Shown piece by piece: positions 8,401 to 16,935 of a stretch of DNA of 64,000 nucleotides (positions within the stretch are counted from its first letter, which is position 1; each line of letters opens with the position of its first letter). The DNA lies in assembly GCF_014203115.1 (NCBI RefSeq), contig NZ_JACHIJ010000005.1, forward strand, positions 1-64,000, written 5' to 3'. A model generated the notes under the pieces. It did not search any database, was not told the DNA's origin, and saw only the letters and a list, made by a program, of their open reading frames with translations. Source of the DNA: Afipia massiliensis. Its GTDB lineage: Bacteria; Pseudomonadota; Alphaproteobacteria; Rhizobiales; Xanthobacteraceae. The position numbers were made by a program, and so were the translations under genes.

Positions 8401-8877
8401 GAACGATTGATGAAGCGCCCGTCCGCCATGCGCCTCGGCATTTATTCCCGAAATCGAATTCCATGCCCTTGCGATGTCACCGTCGGGTGCAAGGCCCAGG
8501 CGGGTCACGATCGCTTGTATTTGCTGTTTATGGCTCAACCTCGGCCGCAGTTCCTTTGCTACGCCCTTGATCTCGTCGGCATTGAACCCGAGCGCTTGCA
8601 ACTGCTCTTTCGCTTTTTCAATCCGCTTGATCTGTTCCGGCGACGGCGTAATCGCCACTTCCATCGGAACTTCGAGCGTTTGCCGCAGGATCGATTCCAG
8701 CTCGCGCAGGGCATGGGCCGCGACCGGACTCGACACCCGCAAGGGAAAAGCGCCCGCGGCCAGGCGGCAAAAATCAACGTAGCGATCCGCGATGCGTTTT
8801 CCGAGCAGCCGCTGGATCAGCGCTGTCGTGTTCTGCTGTTCGGGCGAAAGATTGAAATTCTTTATGGGTTCGTCCAT
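5461..8877 (-). CDS. Large uncharacterised helical protein (1138 aa)
   Basis: No domain is recognised with confidence. The protein is cytosolic-looking (no signal peptide, no clear membrane segment), rich in Ala, Leu and Arg, with alternating helical stretches suggestive of an alpha-solenoid scaffold. There is no P-loop and no obvious nuclease motif. The start at 8877 has a purine-rich GAAAGGAA region upstream. It follows the 573-residue gene by 67 nt on the same strand, suggesting an operon, and a small membrane protein gene follows it immediately. Size, solenoid character and placement beside a recombinase cassette and HEPN gene suggest a conflict-system role, unproven. Confidence 0.75.
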   Translation of the reverse strand: MDEPIKNFNLSPEQQNTTALIQRLLGKRIADRYVDFCRLAAGAFPLRVSSPVAAHALRELESILRQTLEVPMEVAITPSPEQIKRIEKAKEQLQALGFNADEIKGVAKELRPRLSHKQQIQAIVTRLGLAPDGDIARAWNSISGINAEAHGGRALHQSFVVDDAFRADWQAPFDTVIRGLMIALQGKYAAFVQRIDQLVAMKDRSAAVTSLSKEIPGALPLLWHFFNKLETPDWLPHLAKRNLLSAPLSQAEEAGVDRSFLRQWPAGRYLLRMAKSPDAKARALITDTLRSVAVSTHPDVQQMGMEILAALPANEAAPLVDLAEAWLTPDARFIVAQGPHDLIKHLAQDCEGDAALRATRAVFKVFAENERLATLFSRHMYEHHLPDAIKAIAPVCKAEAVAVVADLLDQAVRIARKVTDDPPHDYTYYLSGEVSEHGTKHDVIDALVGEIVRASKLAIEADPACTRDVVSRIQSRSPKIFTRISLHVLSINPGGAPDLAQACLADPDLIEETWCRFEYGELARAWFPSLAASNQQSILSYVDSVPDKYRDRFNERFEKHEKRPPTPEEQRSRDESVVRDLLWHWRDVLPADRRDRLEQLGDPDAWRQRLYEPAKSPATAPDFLTTPIDEIVAYLETWRPSSGEQRETATALAQDLRTATTNNAALYSANAARFAQLPPIYVRRVLEGLSNASNNKYDLDWNGALALIEAVTQPVVEPEPSGIEGDDPDWSWTRKAAIGLLAFGLRRGAEGFPFGAAGLVHGLILELYRTAPREPDTDNFEESYRSFPHFGAQSTWRGAAVELAILFIFWISKDQDSEVGKAPREAFKKLPELRQIFEAELTDRSPSGRIPRAIMGRYLNWFAYFAESWLRGQMPALFPDDDLSLRDAAWLAHLSADSGPISGFATAMRDCYVTEIKRLGDESSARDKQHVDDRLAEYLIILYIAAAFADDVFALFWDTAPVQARQHAMWFLGVQLELRPDQLPDDLRARALSYWDRRLAAAKASSTPDHFREEIGAVGQFFFRKGIPDEWLMEQVLLMSEGGFAPTESYSVMDRLEKISPNFPDLAAQTLAALVKNQHFDRWVYMTQSAGMRTIFVNGLATASPKTAAAVSEAINYLVAIGDTGYLDLLPNPQLKER

Positions 8878-8944
8878 GCAATTCCTTTCGCGCCGCTATG
8901 GAAATGGCTGCACCTCTCCGGTCCATGACGCCCATTGAAGCCCT

Positions 8945-10666
8945 TCAGGGGACCTCCACTGTCTGACTCGGATAGGCGGGATCTTGCGTATCGGCCGCAG
9001 GGACAGAGATTGTCCCGTCCGTGCGGCGAACTTCCAAAAAGGTAAGCAAAGCAGCGCGCATCAAACCGACGAAGAATGACTCCAGTTCGAAGTGATCGTC
9101 TTCGGGGAGCGCATTGTGAACGGAGGCGCGAATTCGGTGCGCGGCCACTAGGTCGGCAACGACCTCGCCGCCCGGTTCTCCCCGCAAGGCCTGGAATGCC
9201 GCTTTCTGCGCCGCCCAGTTCTCTGGAAGCGTGAATTGTTTCCGCAGGTTCGAAACATCGTTGCGATCGAGCAGATGCAGCACCTGCGGATCGCGCCAGA
9301 GCTGCCTGAATTTCTGAAAAAGCTGAGTGCCAGTGCCGCCTAGCGCAGCCGCAATGTGCTCGACGACGACGGATAGCTCTTGCACATCGCTTTTCATGCC
9401 CTCGATCGCAAACTCGTTGCCGCGCAGCGCGTGCTCCTCGAACGATCTCAACCGCCAGAAGAACGCCTCCTGACCTTGGCTGGCAAGAAAATCGACAAAC
9501 GCCGTGATATCAGCTTCGGAAACGCCGGTTGAGCTCTTCTTGGTCAGCGACGCCTTAAGCGTCAGGTGTACGCGCTCTTTCTCTTGAGCAGACCAATCCG
9601 GCCAGATTACATCCAATGCGGGCTTAAACCATCCGCCGACCCGTCCAACACGATCGCGCAACTCGGCGAATTTCATGTCGCCGGCCTGTCGCGCTAGCAC
9701 GACCGCTTTCCTGAGAAATGCTTGATAGGCATCCACAATCAATGGCCTACCTTCGCGCTTCCACTCGGACCAACGTTCCGAAAGAAATCGGATTGTAGAA
9801 ACGAGATGATCAATACTTACGTTAAAGCGTCCAACGGCTGTCGCCGCCAGCGCTACGGTTTCCTGTTCGTACTGCGCGCTCTGCGCAGGACTGAGCCGGA
9901 AGCGCCCGCCGCCTTGTCCCTTGATGATATCGGAAAGGACACGCCAACGCTCCTCGGCGAACCAAACAACCGCATCCAAGGCTGGTTGATGCTTGGCAAA
10001 TCCGCGCGCCGCATGGAAGGGCGTAAAATTGAAAGAGGGGCCAGAACCTTCCGGGAGCCTGCCTTCTTCCAGCGCCTCAATGGCACGCCGGCCGATTGTT
10101 TCGTCGCCAAGATTGATTCTGATATGCACGCCAGCGTCCGCCATCTCGGCAGCCAATAAGATTTGCCAAGTGGAGTAGTAGGTTTCGACATTCATCCCGT
10201 CGAACAAGGTTGTCTCCACGTCGTTGCTTATATCGACGCGCATATCCAGCCACGTTTCGAACGTCGCGGCCGATGGGTGCTGGATAAACTCGGAGAAGCG
10301 CGCTGCCGGATCGTCGAGCGGGTTGATCGACGGACCATATACGATGCTATTTCGCCAGCGATAGAGTGCCTCATCAAGCTCGATGGCAGAGTCCCAGCGT
10401 GGCCCGTCTGGCTCGATTGGATGGCGTAGCTCACGCGGGGCCCAGTGCTCGTGCGCCATCAGCCAAAATCGACGCGCCACCGGGTCAGGATAGCGAATGC
10501 GGAGCCGCGGAATGAGCAGGCCCTGCCCTTCGAGTAATTCGAGTAGGCCCGTGCCCACGTTCCGGCCACGGAAAGCGTGAAGGCGATCAAGCTCGCGCGC
10601 GAACTCGTCGACACCCATATAGCGGTGAAACTGCATGAGCCGGGATAACACGAGTCGCTGCGGCAC
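8945..10666 (-). CDS. Uncharacterised protein (573 aa), first gene of operon
   Basis: No domain is recognised. The N-terminal 60 residues (RLMQFHRYMGVDEFARELDR onward) look like a small helical or winged-helix unit; the rest is mixed helical with many aromatic residues. Near the C-terminus, AAHRIRASVHNALPEDDHFE precedes a hydrophobic helix, a pattern reminiscent of HEPN-like four-helix domains but without a clean Rx4-6H. The GTG at 10666 is the only plausible start and has a weak ribosome site. It lies 12 nt from a decayed LysR fragment, so its upstream boundary looks like an insertion junction. It is probably co-transcribed with the 1138-residue gene. Confidence 0.7.
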   Translation of the reverse strand: MPQRLVLSRLMQFHRYMGVDEFARELDRLHAFRGRNVGTGLLELLEGQGLLIPRLRIRYPDPVARRFWLMAHEHWAPRELRHPIEPDGPRWDSAIELDEALYRWRNSIVYGPSINPLDDPAARFSEFIQHPSAATFETWLDMRVDISNDVETTLFDGMNVETYYSTWQILLAAEMADAGVHIRINLGDETIGRRAIEALEEGRLPEGSGPSFNFTPFHAARGFAKHQPALDAVVWFAEERWRVLSDIIKGQGGGRFRLSPAQSAQYEQETVALAATAVGRFNVSIDHLVSTIRFLSERWSEWKREGRPLIVDAYQAFLRKAVVLARQAGDMKFAELRDRVGRVGGWFKPALDVIWPDWSAQEKERVHLTLKASLTKKSSTGVSEADITAFVDFLASQGQEAFFWRLRSFEEHALRGNEFAIEGMKSDVQELSVVVEHIAAALGGTGTQLFQKFRQLWRDPQVLHLLDRNDVSNLRKQFTLPENWAAQKAAFQALRGEPGGEVVADLVAAHRIRASVHNALPEDDHFELESFFVGLMRAALLTFLEVRRTDGTISVPAADTQDPAYPSQTVEVP

Positions 10667-10680
10667 GGGAGGTTCCGTGA

Positions 10681-10977
10681 AATGCCCGCGGCTTTTATCT
10701 GCGCAACCCCCGCGGCTTGCACGAGGTGCTGATGCAAGAGGAAGAACTCAAGATCAACCCGGTCTTCGAGATTGAAAGCCGTGACGGTGTTTGGAAAGCC
10801 GTCGAGCGGGGCCTCGGCATCAGCGTGGTCGCCGATTTTGAATTCGTTCCGCACCCGAACCTGCACGCACTGAAAATCTAGTGGCGCGCCATCAAAACAC
10901 AATACAGCATCGCCTATCACAAGGATCGGGCGCACTCCCCGATCATAGAGGCCTTGTTAAGACGGTCAGTGAAATGA
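10681..10977 (+). pseudogene. LysR-family regulator, C-terminal remnant
   Basis: The frame reads VFEIESRDGVWKAVERGLGI, then SVVADFEF, PHPNLHALKI, an internal TAG at 10879-10881, and YHKDRAHSPIIEALL before the final TGA. This matches the effector-binding domain end of LysR regulators, where E-I-E-S-R-x-x-V-x-x-A-V-x-x-G-L-G-I-x-V-V is conserved. The N-terminal HTH and first effector lobe are missing, so the gene is a 3' fragment with a premature stop. It marks the left side of whatever was inserted at about 10.67 kb. Confidence 0.7.
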
Positions 10978-11039
10978 AGGCCGGCTTTGCCAAAAGGTCC
11001 TAGGACAACGAAGCATTACCTCCTCGCGTAAAAGGTAAC

Positions 11040-11346
11040 CGCGACTGCGCGCCCTGCCGCGCAGTGGTTTTATTCTCCGGTCTCTGAGGCGGGTCTCCAG
11101 AAAACGGGAATTTCCCAATAGATAGTCAGAGACTTTCGGGATTTTTCGGAAGAATTGGTGCGACACCGTGGAAACTCGTCGCTTACAAAAAGCCCGCCAT
11201 TGGCGGGTCTTTCTGCGATCTCGCAGAGAAAATCTCTGGTTGCCGGACTGGCTGGCTGGCGATACAGTGCTAATAGCACCAGTCTCTGCGTCAATTCCCT
11301 GCAAACAGGGAATTTTACAAGGAAAATTTGCAATCACTGATTTTGA
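11040..11346 (-). repeat. Dispersed repeat related to the 58.0-58.7 kb repeats
   Basis: The plus strand contains CAGAGACTTTC, then an AAAAGCCCGCCATTGGCGG hairpin followed by a T-rich run, and GACTGGCTGGCTGG. The same words in the same order occur at 58560-58640. In the minus orientation the hairpin is C-C-G-C-C-A-A-T-G-G-C-G-G-G-C followed by T's. Such units recur in Bradyrhizobium-type genomes and are often mis-called as genes. No protein-coding role is assigned. Confidence 0.5.
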
Positions 11347-11523
11347 CAAGCCAAAATTCCAAGTAAAACGACTGCGCCGCAGGTACTTCTTGAACAATCG
11401 CTTACGGAACTAACAGGGAAATATCTTCAAGACATCAGGGAAAGTGCGGACGCTAACAGGGATATGCTATATAGCCTAATAGCGCATTTTCCACGGCACC
11501 GAGCTGCCGCGACAAGCGTCTGA
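11347..11523 (+). pseudogene. Unidentified coding remnant (C-terminal, about 58 codons)
   Basis: An open frame without a start reads as a helical, protein-like sequence (LLEQSLTELTGKYLQDIRES, then LYSLIAHFPRHRAAATSV) and stops at 11521-11523. Composition and amphipathic pattern look coding, but the family is not recognised. It directly abuts the repeat to its left. The rest of the gap to 11693 holds nothing I can identify. Confidence 0.25.
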
Positions 11524-11693
11524 TAAATCGAAACGCGGCTGATATTCTGCGTGAACGTACGGTATTCCTGAAATCCGAGTAGGCACGCCCGACGGTGGCG
11601 GCCTATGATCTAGCCCGCGCTCAATGCAGCCCCTCGCGAACATACATTAGATCACTGATATAGGCCGTGCATGTTCACGCTAGCGGCGCGTCA

Positions 11694-11984
11694 TTAAGGC
11701 CTCTGCCCTAGAGAAGTGGCCTCTGGGGAACCGTAATTGACGTTTAAGTAATCCATCGCAGCGGCAACGTCATCGTCCGGGAGTGCGGAACCCAGAAAAA
11801 CCATCCGATGAACGACACTTCTCCACTCCTGCGGCGATCGCTTCGCAGCAACGACACGGTGAAGCCCATGACACGTCACGCAACCGCCTTCCGCAAATTC
11901 CTTTCCATTTCTGTCTGGTAACTTGACCTCTGCTGGAGCGGGAAGGTTTACGCCAGGTCCGAAGTTTAAAGTCAGTGCCTGCAT
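11694..11984 (-). pseudogene. c-type cytochrome domain, 5'-truncated
   Basis: A single heme-binding motif, C-V-T-C-H, lies at residues 35-39 of a 96-residue frame; the downstream part (SPQEWRSVVHRMVFLG, then a D-D-D-V helix) fits a small class I cytochrome c fold with an axial Met candidate. There is no signal peptide, and the frame stays open for about 17 codons upstream of the first ATG. The sequence before the motif resembles the linker before the cytochrome domain of larger periplasmic fusion proteins. It is probably the end of a longer lost gene and unlikely to be exported or heme-loaded as it stands. Confidence 0.55.
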
Positions 11985-12359
11985 TGCGGGCGCTTTGCCG
12001 AGTAAGGACTTCTGCTTCCTCCTCGCTCCTTGCGGCTACGATGAATTAGAAACCCTCTCTTCGTGAAGCCTCATTTTGTCTCAAGGGTGATGACGGCGAA
12101 CACTTGCTGACGACTGAGCTAGCCCATTCTGAACTTGTATTCCAAGCTCAGCCAGCGGCTTTCCAACACTCTAGGCGGTAGCAGCGATGGAAGTAATGAC
12201 GTGTGAACGGCCTCGGCATGCCGTTCCCGGAGTTGCTGTTTTCGCATCAAGCTTACGCCGACACGAGTTTCTGCGCAGCCTCTGAGATTCGTCTTCGTAG
12301 TACAGAGCCTATGGTGAAAGACGGCTTGTGAAGGAAAACAAACGAGACTTAGCGCCGTT
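11985..12359. other. Intergenic, no gene recognised
   Basis: No supported coding frame, RNA or repeat is visible. It separates the cytochrome remnant from the 3' end of the LysR gene, both on the minus strand. Confidence 0.4.
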
Positions 12360-13289
12360 TTATTTCCAACAATAAATCCTCTCCCATGCGGTACATACAT
12401 CGAGCAATCTTCGTTCGAGCATTTCGACAAAGCAGCGCGCCGCTAACGTCAGTGGGCGACTAGGATGATGTAAGAAATACGACTCAAGATGCATGACTGG
12501 CTTAAAGATCGGATAAATAAATAGATCCTTTCTGTCCAGGTACTGCATGACACCGATAGCCTGACATACTGCGCCCCAATCTGAGCGCCTGATACTCTCG
12601 ATAGTTCCCACAAACCCGTCCACCTTCATGACGCGGCTTGCAACGATTTGACCACCAGTGATGTAGTCAAGCAGGGTTGCGCCCATTAAATGACGCTCTG
12701 ACGGCACGACAAGTTTGAGTTCTTTCATTGCCGACAGATCAATGGGACTGAATTGGGGACCGTTGATAGGTCGTCCCGAGATCAGCACAAAGTGATCTCG
12801 ATAAGCTGGCCTACAGGCTAATCCGCTATGATCGACAGGCAGCGCACCCAGCGCGACATCGAGAAAGCCGGATTGTACTTGTTCGGTGACATAGCGGCTA
12901 AATGCTTCAACGACGGTCAGATCAACGTTAGGATACAAACTTGTGAATTCTTGCAGCAAGTCGCCAAGGATCCCGAAGCTGGTTGCCGAAGGCATCCCCA
13001 CGCGAAGTGAACCGGATACGCTATTGCCCTGAACCAGGTCGCGCATCTCCTGCTTTGCGAAAGCCAGGGTACGAGCTATCGGCTGACAAAGTTCATAGAA
13101 TCGCCGCCCAGCTACAGTCGCCTCAACGCCCTTTTTTGTCCGGTCGAATACGGACGTGCCCAGTTCTTCTTCGAGATTGCGAATCTGCATGCTTAGGGCC
13201 GATGGCACGACATGCATGCGCTCAGCAGCCTTAACAAAGCTGCGCTCCTCATAGACACTCATAAAATAGTGTATGAGACGGATATCCAT
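12360..13289 (-). CDS. LysR-family transcriptional regulator
   Basis: A 309-residue LTTR. The N-terminal winged HTH occupies about residues 1-60 (YFMSVYEERSFVKAAERMHV, then PSALSMQIRNLEEELG), followed by the linker helix and a two-lobe effector domain beginning SGSLRVGMPSATS. It is the first gene beyond the hydrolase end of the catabolic island and on the same strand, 62 nt downstream of the metX-like hydrolase gene; co-transcription is possible. LTTRs usually bind an aromatic or organic-acid pathway intermediate; here the ABC transporter and BVMO genes are the obvious targets. The ligand cannot be read from the sequence. Confidence 0.9.
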   Translation of the reverse strand: MDIRLIHYFMSVYEERSFVKAAERMHVVPSALSMQIRNLEEELGTSVFDRTKKGVEATVAGRRFYELCQPIARTLAFAKQEMRDLVQGNSVSGSLRVGMPSATSFGILGDLLQEFTSLYPNVDLTVVEAFSRYVTEQVQSGFLDVALGALPVDHSGLACRPAYRDHFVLISGRPINGPQFSPIDLSAMKELKLVVPSERHLMGATLLDYITGGQIVASRVMKVDGFVGTIESIRRSDWGAVCQAIGVMQYLDRKDLFIYPIFKPVMHLESYFLHHPSRPLTLAARCFVEMLERRLLDVCTAWERIYCWK

Positions 13290-13351
13290 TCAGATCCTCC
13301 ACCCTTGAAACTTTCACGCCTCGTTCTATGGGCGCTCTATCGCGCGAGATT

Positions 13352-14452
13352 CTACGCTATGAATCTGGCGACAGCATCATTCAAAGCACGAGATGCGCTT
13401 TGATCAAGGCCACTCGCGGCCATGTGGCCATACACGCTGTTGATCTCCATGTAATGGCATTCCGGAATATGGCGCGACGCCCAAACCGCTGCATCTGCTG
13501 GATTATAAAGATCCAACGACGGCGCAGCTATAAAGGTCGGGGCACGCACTGAGTTCAGGGCAGCGACCGTGTCTCCGTTGAATGAACCCAGTTTCCCCAC
13601 ATCATGAAGGTCGTAAGCTCTTGACTGATAGATCCAGTCTATCGACTCGAAGCCCTGGGATCGCCACCAAGATCTTCGGAGGTCAAGCCATGGGCAGGGA
13701 TCAGATTTTCCCGGGCTTCGACAGAAATCCAGAATCTCGGCATCGAATTGACTCGGAGTGCGCATCGACAGGGCGAGCATGAGAGGTACCCAATCATACC
13801 AGGGATCGGTGGCCGGCTCGCCACCCAATTCGTGGCACATCCCCCGCTCCAATGTCGAGCGCGCCAATAGATTTACGAGGCGGGCCCAGGGTGTCGTTTT
13901 CGCCATAGGGGTCAGAGCCACGATCCGACGCATAGCCTCCGGATACATGACACCCCAAGCGAGCGATTGCATACCGCCCATCGATGCACCGGCAACGAGA
14001 TCAAGTTTTTCAATACCCAGCCGCTTCACCAGAGACGCTTGGCTGCGCACCATGTCGCCAATTGTAAATTGCGGGAACAAATATCCGGGCTGGCTACGCG
14101 ATGTGGAGGGTGACGTCGTCAGACCATTTCCGATTGCGTCAATAGCAAGTATGCGCAGACGGGAGGGGTCGAGTGCCTGCCCGGTGCCAATCATAAAATC
14201 CATTCTATGGTGCGTGCTTCCAATCGCACATAATGCAAGTGCGATCGGCAGCCGGTCGTCGCGCGAATCACCGTGCACGGCAAAAGATATCGAGAAATCC
14301 TCGATAACACCGCCGGAATCCAGCGGGAAGTCACCAAGGCTGACCGAGTAATGCGGTGCGTCGACCCATCCGAGCTGAAAAGGCGGATGCCGCAAAGGTT
14401 GAACAGCAGAGACCGTGAGTAACGCCTCAGCAAGATCGCTCACGCGCGTCAA
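13352..14452 (-). CDS. Alpha/beta hydrolase, homoserine O-acyltransferase-like
   Basis: A 366-residue alpha/beta-hydrolase of the MetX-like superfamily. The nucleophile elbow is G-A-S158-M-G-G followed by M-Q-S-L-A-W; an acid candidate lies in the SLDLYNPAD stretch and the late His in SVYGHMAASG. The oxyanion region around CAIGSTH also fits. In a BVMO-containing operon an ester or lactone hydrolase is more likely than a methionine-biosynthesis enzyme, though acyl transfer cannot be excluded. Its ATG overlaps the stop of the upstream esterase gene (ATGA), so the two hydrolases are translationally coupled. Confidence 0.85.
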   Translation of the reverse strand: MTRVSDLAEALLTVSAVQPLRHPPFQLGWVDAPHYSVSLGDFPLDSGGVIEDFSISFAVHGDSRDDRLPIALALCAIGSTHHRMDFMIGTGQALDPSRLRILAIDAIGNGLTTSPSTSRSQPGYLFPQFTIGDMVRSQASLVKRLGIEKLDLVAGASMGGMQSLAWGVMYPEAMRRIVALTPMAKTTPWARLVNLLARSTLERGMCHELGGEPATDPWYDWVPLMLALSMRTPSQFDAEILDFCRSPGKSDPCPWLDLRRSWWRSQGFESIDWIYQSRAYDLHDVGKLGSFNGDTVAALNSVRAPTFIAAPSLDLYNPADAAVWASRHIPECHYMEINSVYGHMAASGLDQSASRALNDAVARFIA

Positions 14453-15456
14453 CCGGAATGACTAGGCGCTCGCCGCTGCGAACGCACAAATGCAGCTGCC
14501 TCATCTATAGCAGTCATGACCTCAGGTACGATTCCCACCATCTGAAGGAAGCCGTGGATAAGACCCGGCTGAATCGAATCCTGGACCGAGACACCAGCTT
14601 CTTTCGCTCGTTGTGCAAACAGATCGCCTTCGGTGCACAGAACATCACACTGCGCGGACAACACAAAGAGAGGAGGCAAACCTCGAAGATCCGCGTGCAG
14701 CGGAGCCACAAGGGGATCGGTGACCGCAACTGGCGGGAGCGAACGCTCGAGATACAGCTTCCGAAACCATGCCATGCGGCTGCTGGAGAGTCCGTAGCTT
14801 CCATCGCCGAATGTGCGATGAGACAGCGTCTCCTCGTCGGCCGCATAGGCACCGTAAAATAGCAGGGCCGCGTCCGGCAGCGTCGATCCGGCGTTTCGCA
14901 AGCTGAGCATCAGCCCTACCGCGAGGTTCGCTCCCACAGAATCGCCCCCGATAAATCGCAGCGAAGGCGCGCCCGGCCACGTCGAAGATAGTGAGCGCCA
15001 TGCCGCCAGGGAATCGTTCAAAGCATCCGGAAACGGAAATTCGGGAGCAAGCCGATAGTTGATTCCAATCACTTCCAATCCGGTTCGCGCGGCGAGGTGA
15101 GCCATGGGAGAAAGATGAGTATCTATCGATCCGAACACCCATCCGCCGCCGTGCAGATAGAGCATTTGGCCCACCAACTCTCTGGTCTGAGCCGGAACTA
15201 TCCTTACCGCGGACAGATCCGACGGTGCGCACGGGATAGAAAAGCGTTCGATAGCGACGTCGGAGGGAAGCGTCGGCCGCCATCCCCTTTGAACGTCCTC
15301 ATACCGGGCACGAGCCTCGGCGAGTGGCAAAGTCGCCGGATCCATCGTTGACTGGTTCGCGGCACGGATGGCTTCAATAACCGGCACAACATTTGGTGCG
15401 AGTAACCGGTCGATCTCTGCCAACGAGTCAAGAGTGGGCTGCGGTGGATGTTCCAT
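14449..15456 (-). CDS. HSL-family esterase/lactonase (alpha/beta hydrolase)
   Basis: A 335-residue hormone-sensitive-lipase-type hydrolase. The HGGGW oxyanion motif is at residues 102-106 and the catalytic serine in G-G-D-S173-V-G; the family's Asp and His follow in TDPLVAPLHADL and GLIHGF. No signal peptide, so cytoplasmic. ATG 15456 is chosen over the upstream TTG at 15468, which sits directly on the AGGGAG ribosome site. It is placed between livF and the second hydrolase. Opening of the ester or lactone made by the BVMO is the inferred role. Confidence 0.85.
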   Translation of the reverse strand: MEHPPQPTLDSLAEIDRLLAPNVVPVIEAIRAANQSTMDPATLPLAEARARYEDVQRGWRPTLPSDVAIERFSIPCAPSDLSAVRIVPAQTRELVGQMLYLHGGGWVFGSIDTHLSPMAHLAARTGLEVIGINYRLAPEFPFPDALNDSLAAWRSLSSTWPGAPSLRFIGGDSVGANLAVGLMLSLRNAGSTLPDAALLFYGAYAADEETLSHRTFGDGSYGLSSSRMAWFRKLYLERSLPPVAVTDPLVAPLHADLRGLPPLFVLSAQCDVLCTEGDLFAQRAKEAGVSVQDSIQPGLIHGFLQMVGIVPEVMTAIDEAAAFVRSQRRAPSHSG

Positions 15457-15460
15457 CCGG

Positions 15461-16171
15461 CTACTCAACTCCCTTTATCACTTTCATAGTTGCCCCATCG
15501 GCCTCCACTTGCTCCCGCGTCCCCTCGAAAATAATCGCTCCACGTTCGATCACGTAGAGCCGGTCCGCAAAACGAGGCAGGTGGTAAAAGTTCGACTCAG
15601 CGAGCAATACGGAGCGACCCTGGTCAAGAATGCTTCGCAGGCCATTGCTGATGGTAGGCAAGATCGCGGGCGAAAGACCTTCAAATGCTTCATCCAGTAA
15701 AAGAAGCTCGGGATCCAGCGCAAGTGCGCGGGCGATTGAAACCATTTTGCGCTCCCCCCCGGATAGCTGCTGCCCTCCCCGGTGCGCATATGATCTCAGC
15801 TTCGGAAATATCGCGTAGGCCGCTTCGATCCGCTCATCCGCCGATTTGGTTGATTTGCGTGTCCAGGTCGGCAACGCGATATTATCCTCAACGGTCAGAT
15901 CTCCGAACACATCGCTACCCTCCGGCGTGTAGCCTAGTCCGGCCGCAGCAATGCGGTGCGTCGCGAGCTTGTTCAAATCTTTACCGCGCCACAAGATTTG
16001 CCCACCTCCGATCGCTTCGAATCCCATGATCGCCCTGAACGTGGTAGTCTTCCCCGCGCCATTGCGCCCGACAAGACACACCAACTCTCCAGGAGACACA
16101 CGCAGTGAGACACCGTGCAGTACGCGGTTTCTCATGATCGATACATTCAGCCCCTCGATTTGAAGCGTCAT
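15461..16171 (-). CDS. livF: ABC transporter ATP-binding protein, LivF type
   Basis: A 236-residue cytoplasmic ATPase of a branched-chain-amino-acid-type importer. Walker A is GRNGAGKTTT (36-45), the Q-loop follows, the signature is LSGGERKM and Walker B LLLLDEAFEGL. The normal LivF layout and length are kept. Its start overlaps the livG stop by 4 nt. Liv-type transporters also import aromatic and alicyclic acids in rhizobia-related bacteria, so the substrate is probably the island's growth substrate, not an amino acid (inference from context). Confidence 0.92.
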   Translation of the reverse strand: MTLQIEGLNVSIMRNRVLHGVSLRVSPGELVCLVGRNGAGKTTTFRAIMGFEAIGGGQILWRGKDLNKLATHRIAAAGLGYTPEGSDVFGDLTVEDNIALPTWTRKSTKSADERIEAAYAIFPKLRSYAHRGGQQLSGGERKMVSIARALALDPELLLLDEAFEGLSPAILPTISNGLRSILDQGRSVLLAESNFYHLPRFADRLYVIERGAIIFEGTREQVEADGATMKVIKGVE

Positions 16172-16935
16172 GCATGTGCCTCCTTGCCGATCACGACAGA
16201 GAGAACGGCTTCATCAGCAAAGAACTTCTCAGTAGGTAGATCAGCGATCTTTCGTCCGCCCTGCATGGCAATGATCCGGGACGAATAACGCCGCACGAGA
16301 TCCATATCATGCTCAATCAGGAGAATTGCACCAATTCCCATCTGGCTCGCAGCAGACAACAAAGTTTCCATCACACCATGCTTGTCAGCCGTTGAAACGC
16401 CAGCCGTTGGCTCGTCCAGCAGAATTACTTTCGGACGCAATGCAAAAGCGCTAGCAACGTCAAGCAACTTACGCTTGCCATGCGGCAACGAATTTGCAGA
16501 ACTTTCAAGCGAATCTGTCAGTCGAAATGCTGCGGCAATCGCCGCGACGGCTTCTCGCACTTCACGATAGCGCGAAGCGTCCGCGAACATTTTCCATCGC
16601 AAACCAAGACGTGAGCAGGATGCGACGGTGAGCGCTTGCCTTACGGTGAGATCGGGAAATACGCTCACCAGCTGAAACGCGCGCGCGAGACCTCGCGTCG
16701 AAAGATCTACGGGACTAAGTCCCGCTATGTCGCGCCCCATAAATCGCACGCTCCCCTCCGTGGGTGAATGCAATCCAGTGAGAACATTGACGAGCGTCGT
16801 CTTGCCAGCACCATTTGGTCCGACCACGGACACAAACTCGCCGTTAGCCAGATTGAGATCGACGCCCTGCATGGCGACGAAACTCCCGTACGATTTGGAG
16901 ATGTTCTGCGCGACGAGCAGATGGTCACTGGACAT
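16168..16935 (-). CDS. livG: ABC transporter ATP-binding protein, LivG type
   Basis: A 255-residue ATPase with Walker A GPNGAGKTT, and Walker B LLDEPTAG. The signature region reads LPHGKRKLLDVA, where LSxGxxR is expected: the usual LS is N-S-L-P-H and the Gln/Arg pattern is altered, which is common in LivG. The start at 16935 (ATG) overlaps the livM stop as TGATG and has GGAGG six bases before it; longer upstream frames are inside livM. Partner of LivF, LivM, LivH and the binding protein at 18881. Confidence 0.92.
   Translation of the reverse strand: MSSDHLLVAQNISKSYGSFVAMQGVDLNLANGEFVSVVGPNGAGKTTLVNVLTGLHSPTEGSVRFMGRDIAGLSPVDLSTRGLARAFQLVSVFPDLTVRQALTVASCSRLGLRWKMFADASRYREVREAVAAIAAAFRLTDSLESSANSLPHGKRKLLDVASAFALRPKVILLDEPTAGVSTADKHGVMETLLSAASQMGIGAILLIEHDMDLVRRYSSRIIAMQGGRKIADLPTEKFFADEAVLSVVIGKEAHA

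Noticed and set aside
7834-8928. Long plus-strand open frame opposite the 1138-residue gene
   Set aside because: It is antisense to a longer frame with better coding character and contains no recognisable domain; high GC produces such shadows.
10978-11400. Minus-strand frame of 143 codons
   Set aside because: Lies within a dispersed repeat; Arg/Ser/Pro-rich translation typical of mis-called repeats.
13352-14452. Assignment as homoserine O-acetyltransferase (metX)
   Set aside because: Fold and nucleophile fit the superfamily, but operon context is ester/ketone catabolism and no methionine gene (metW) is adjacent.
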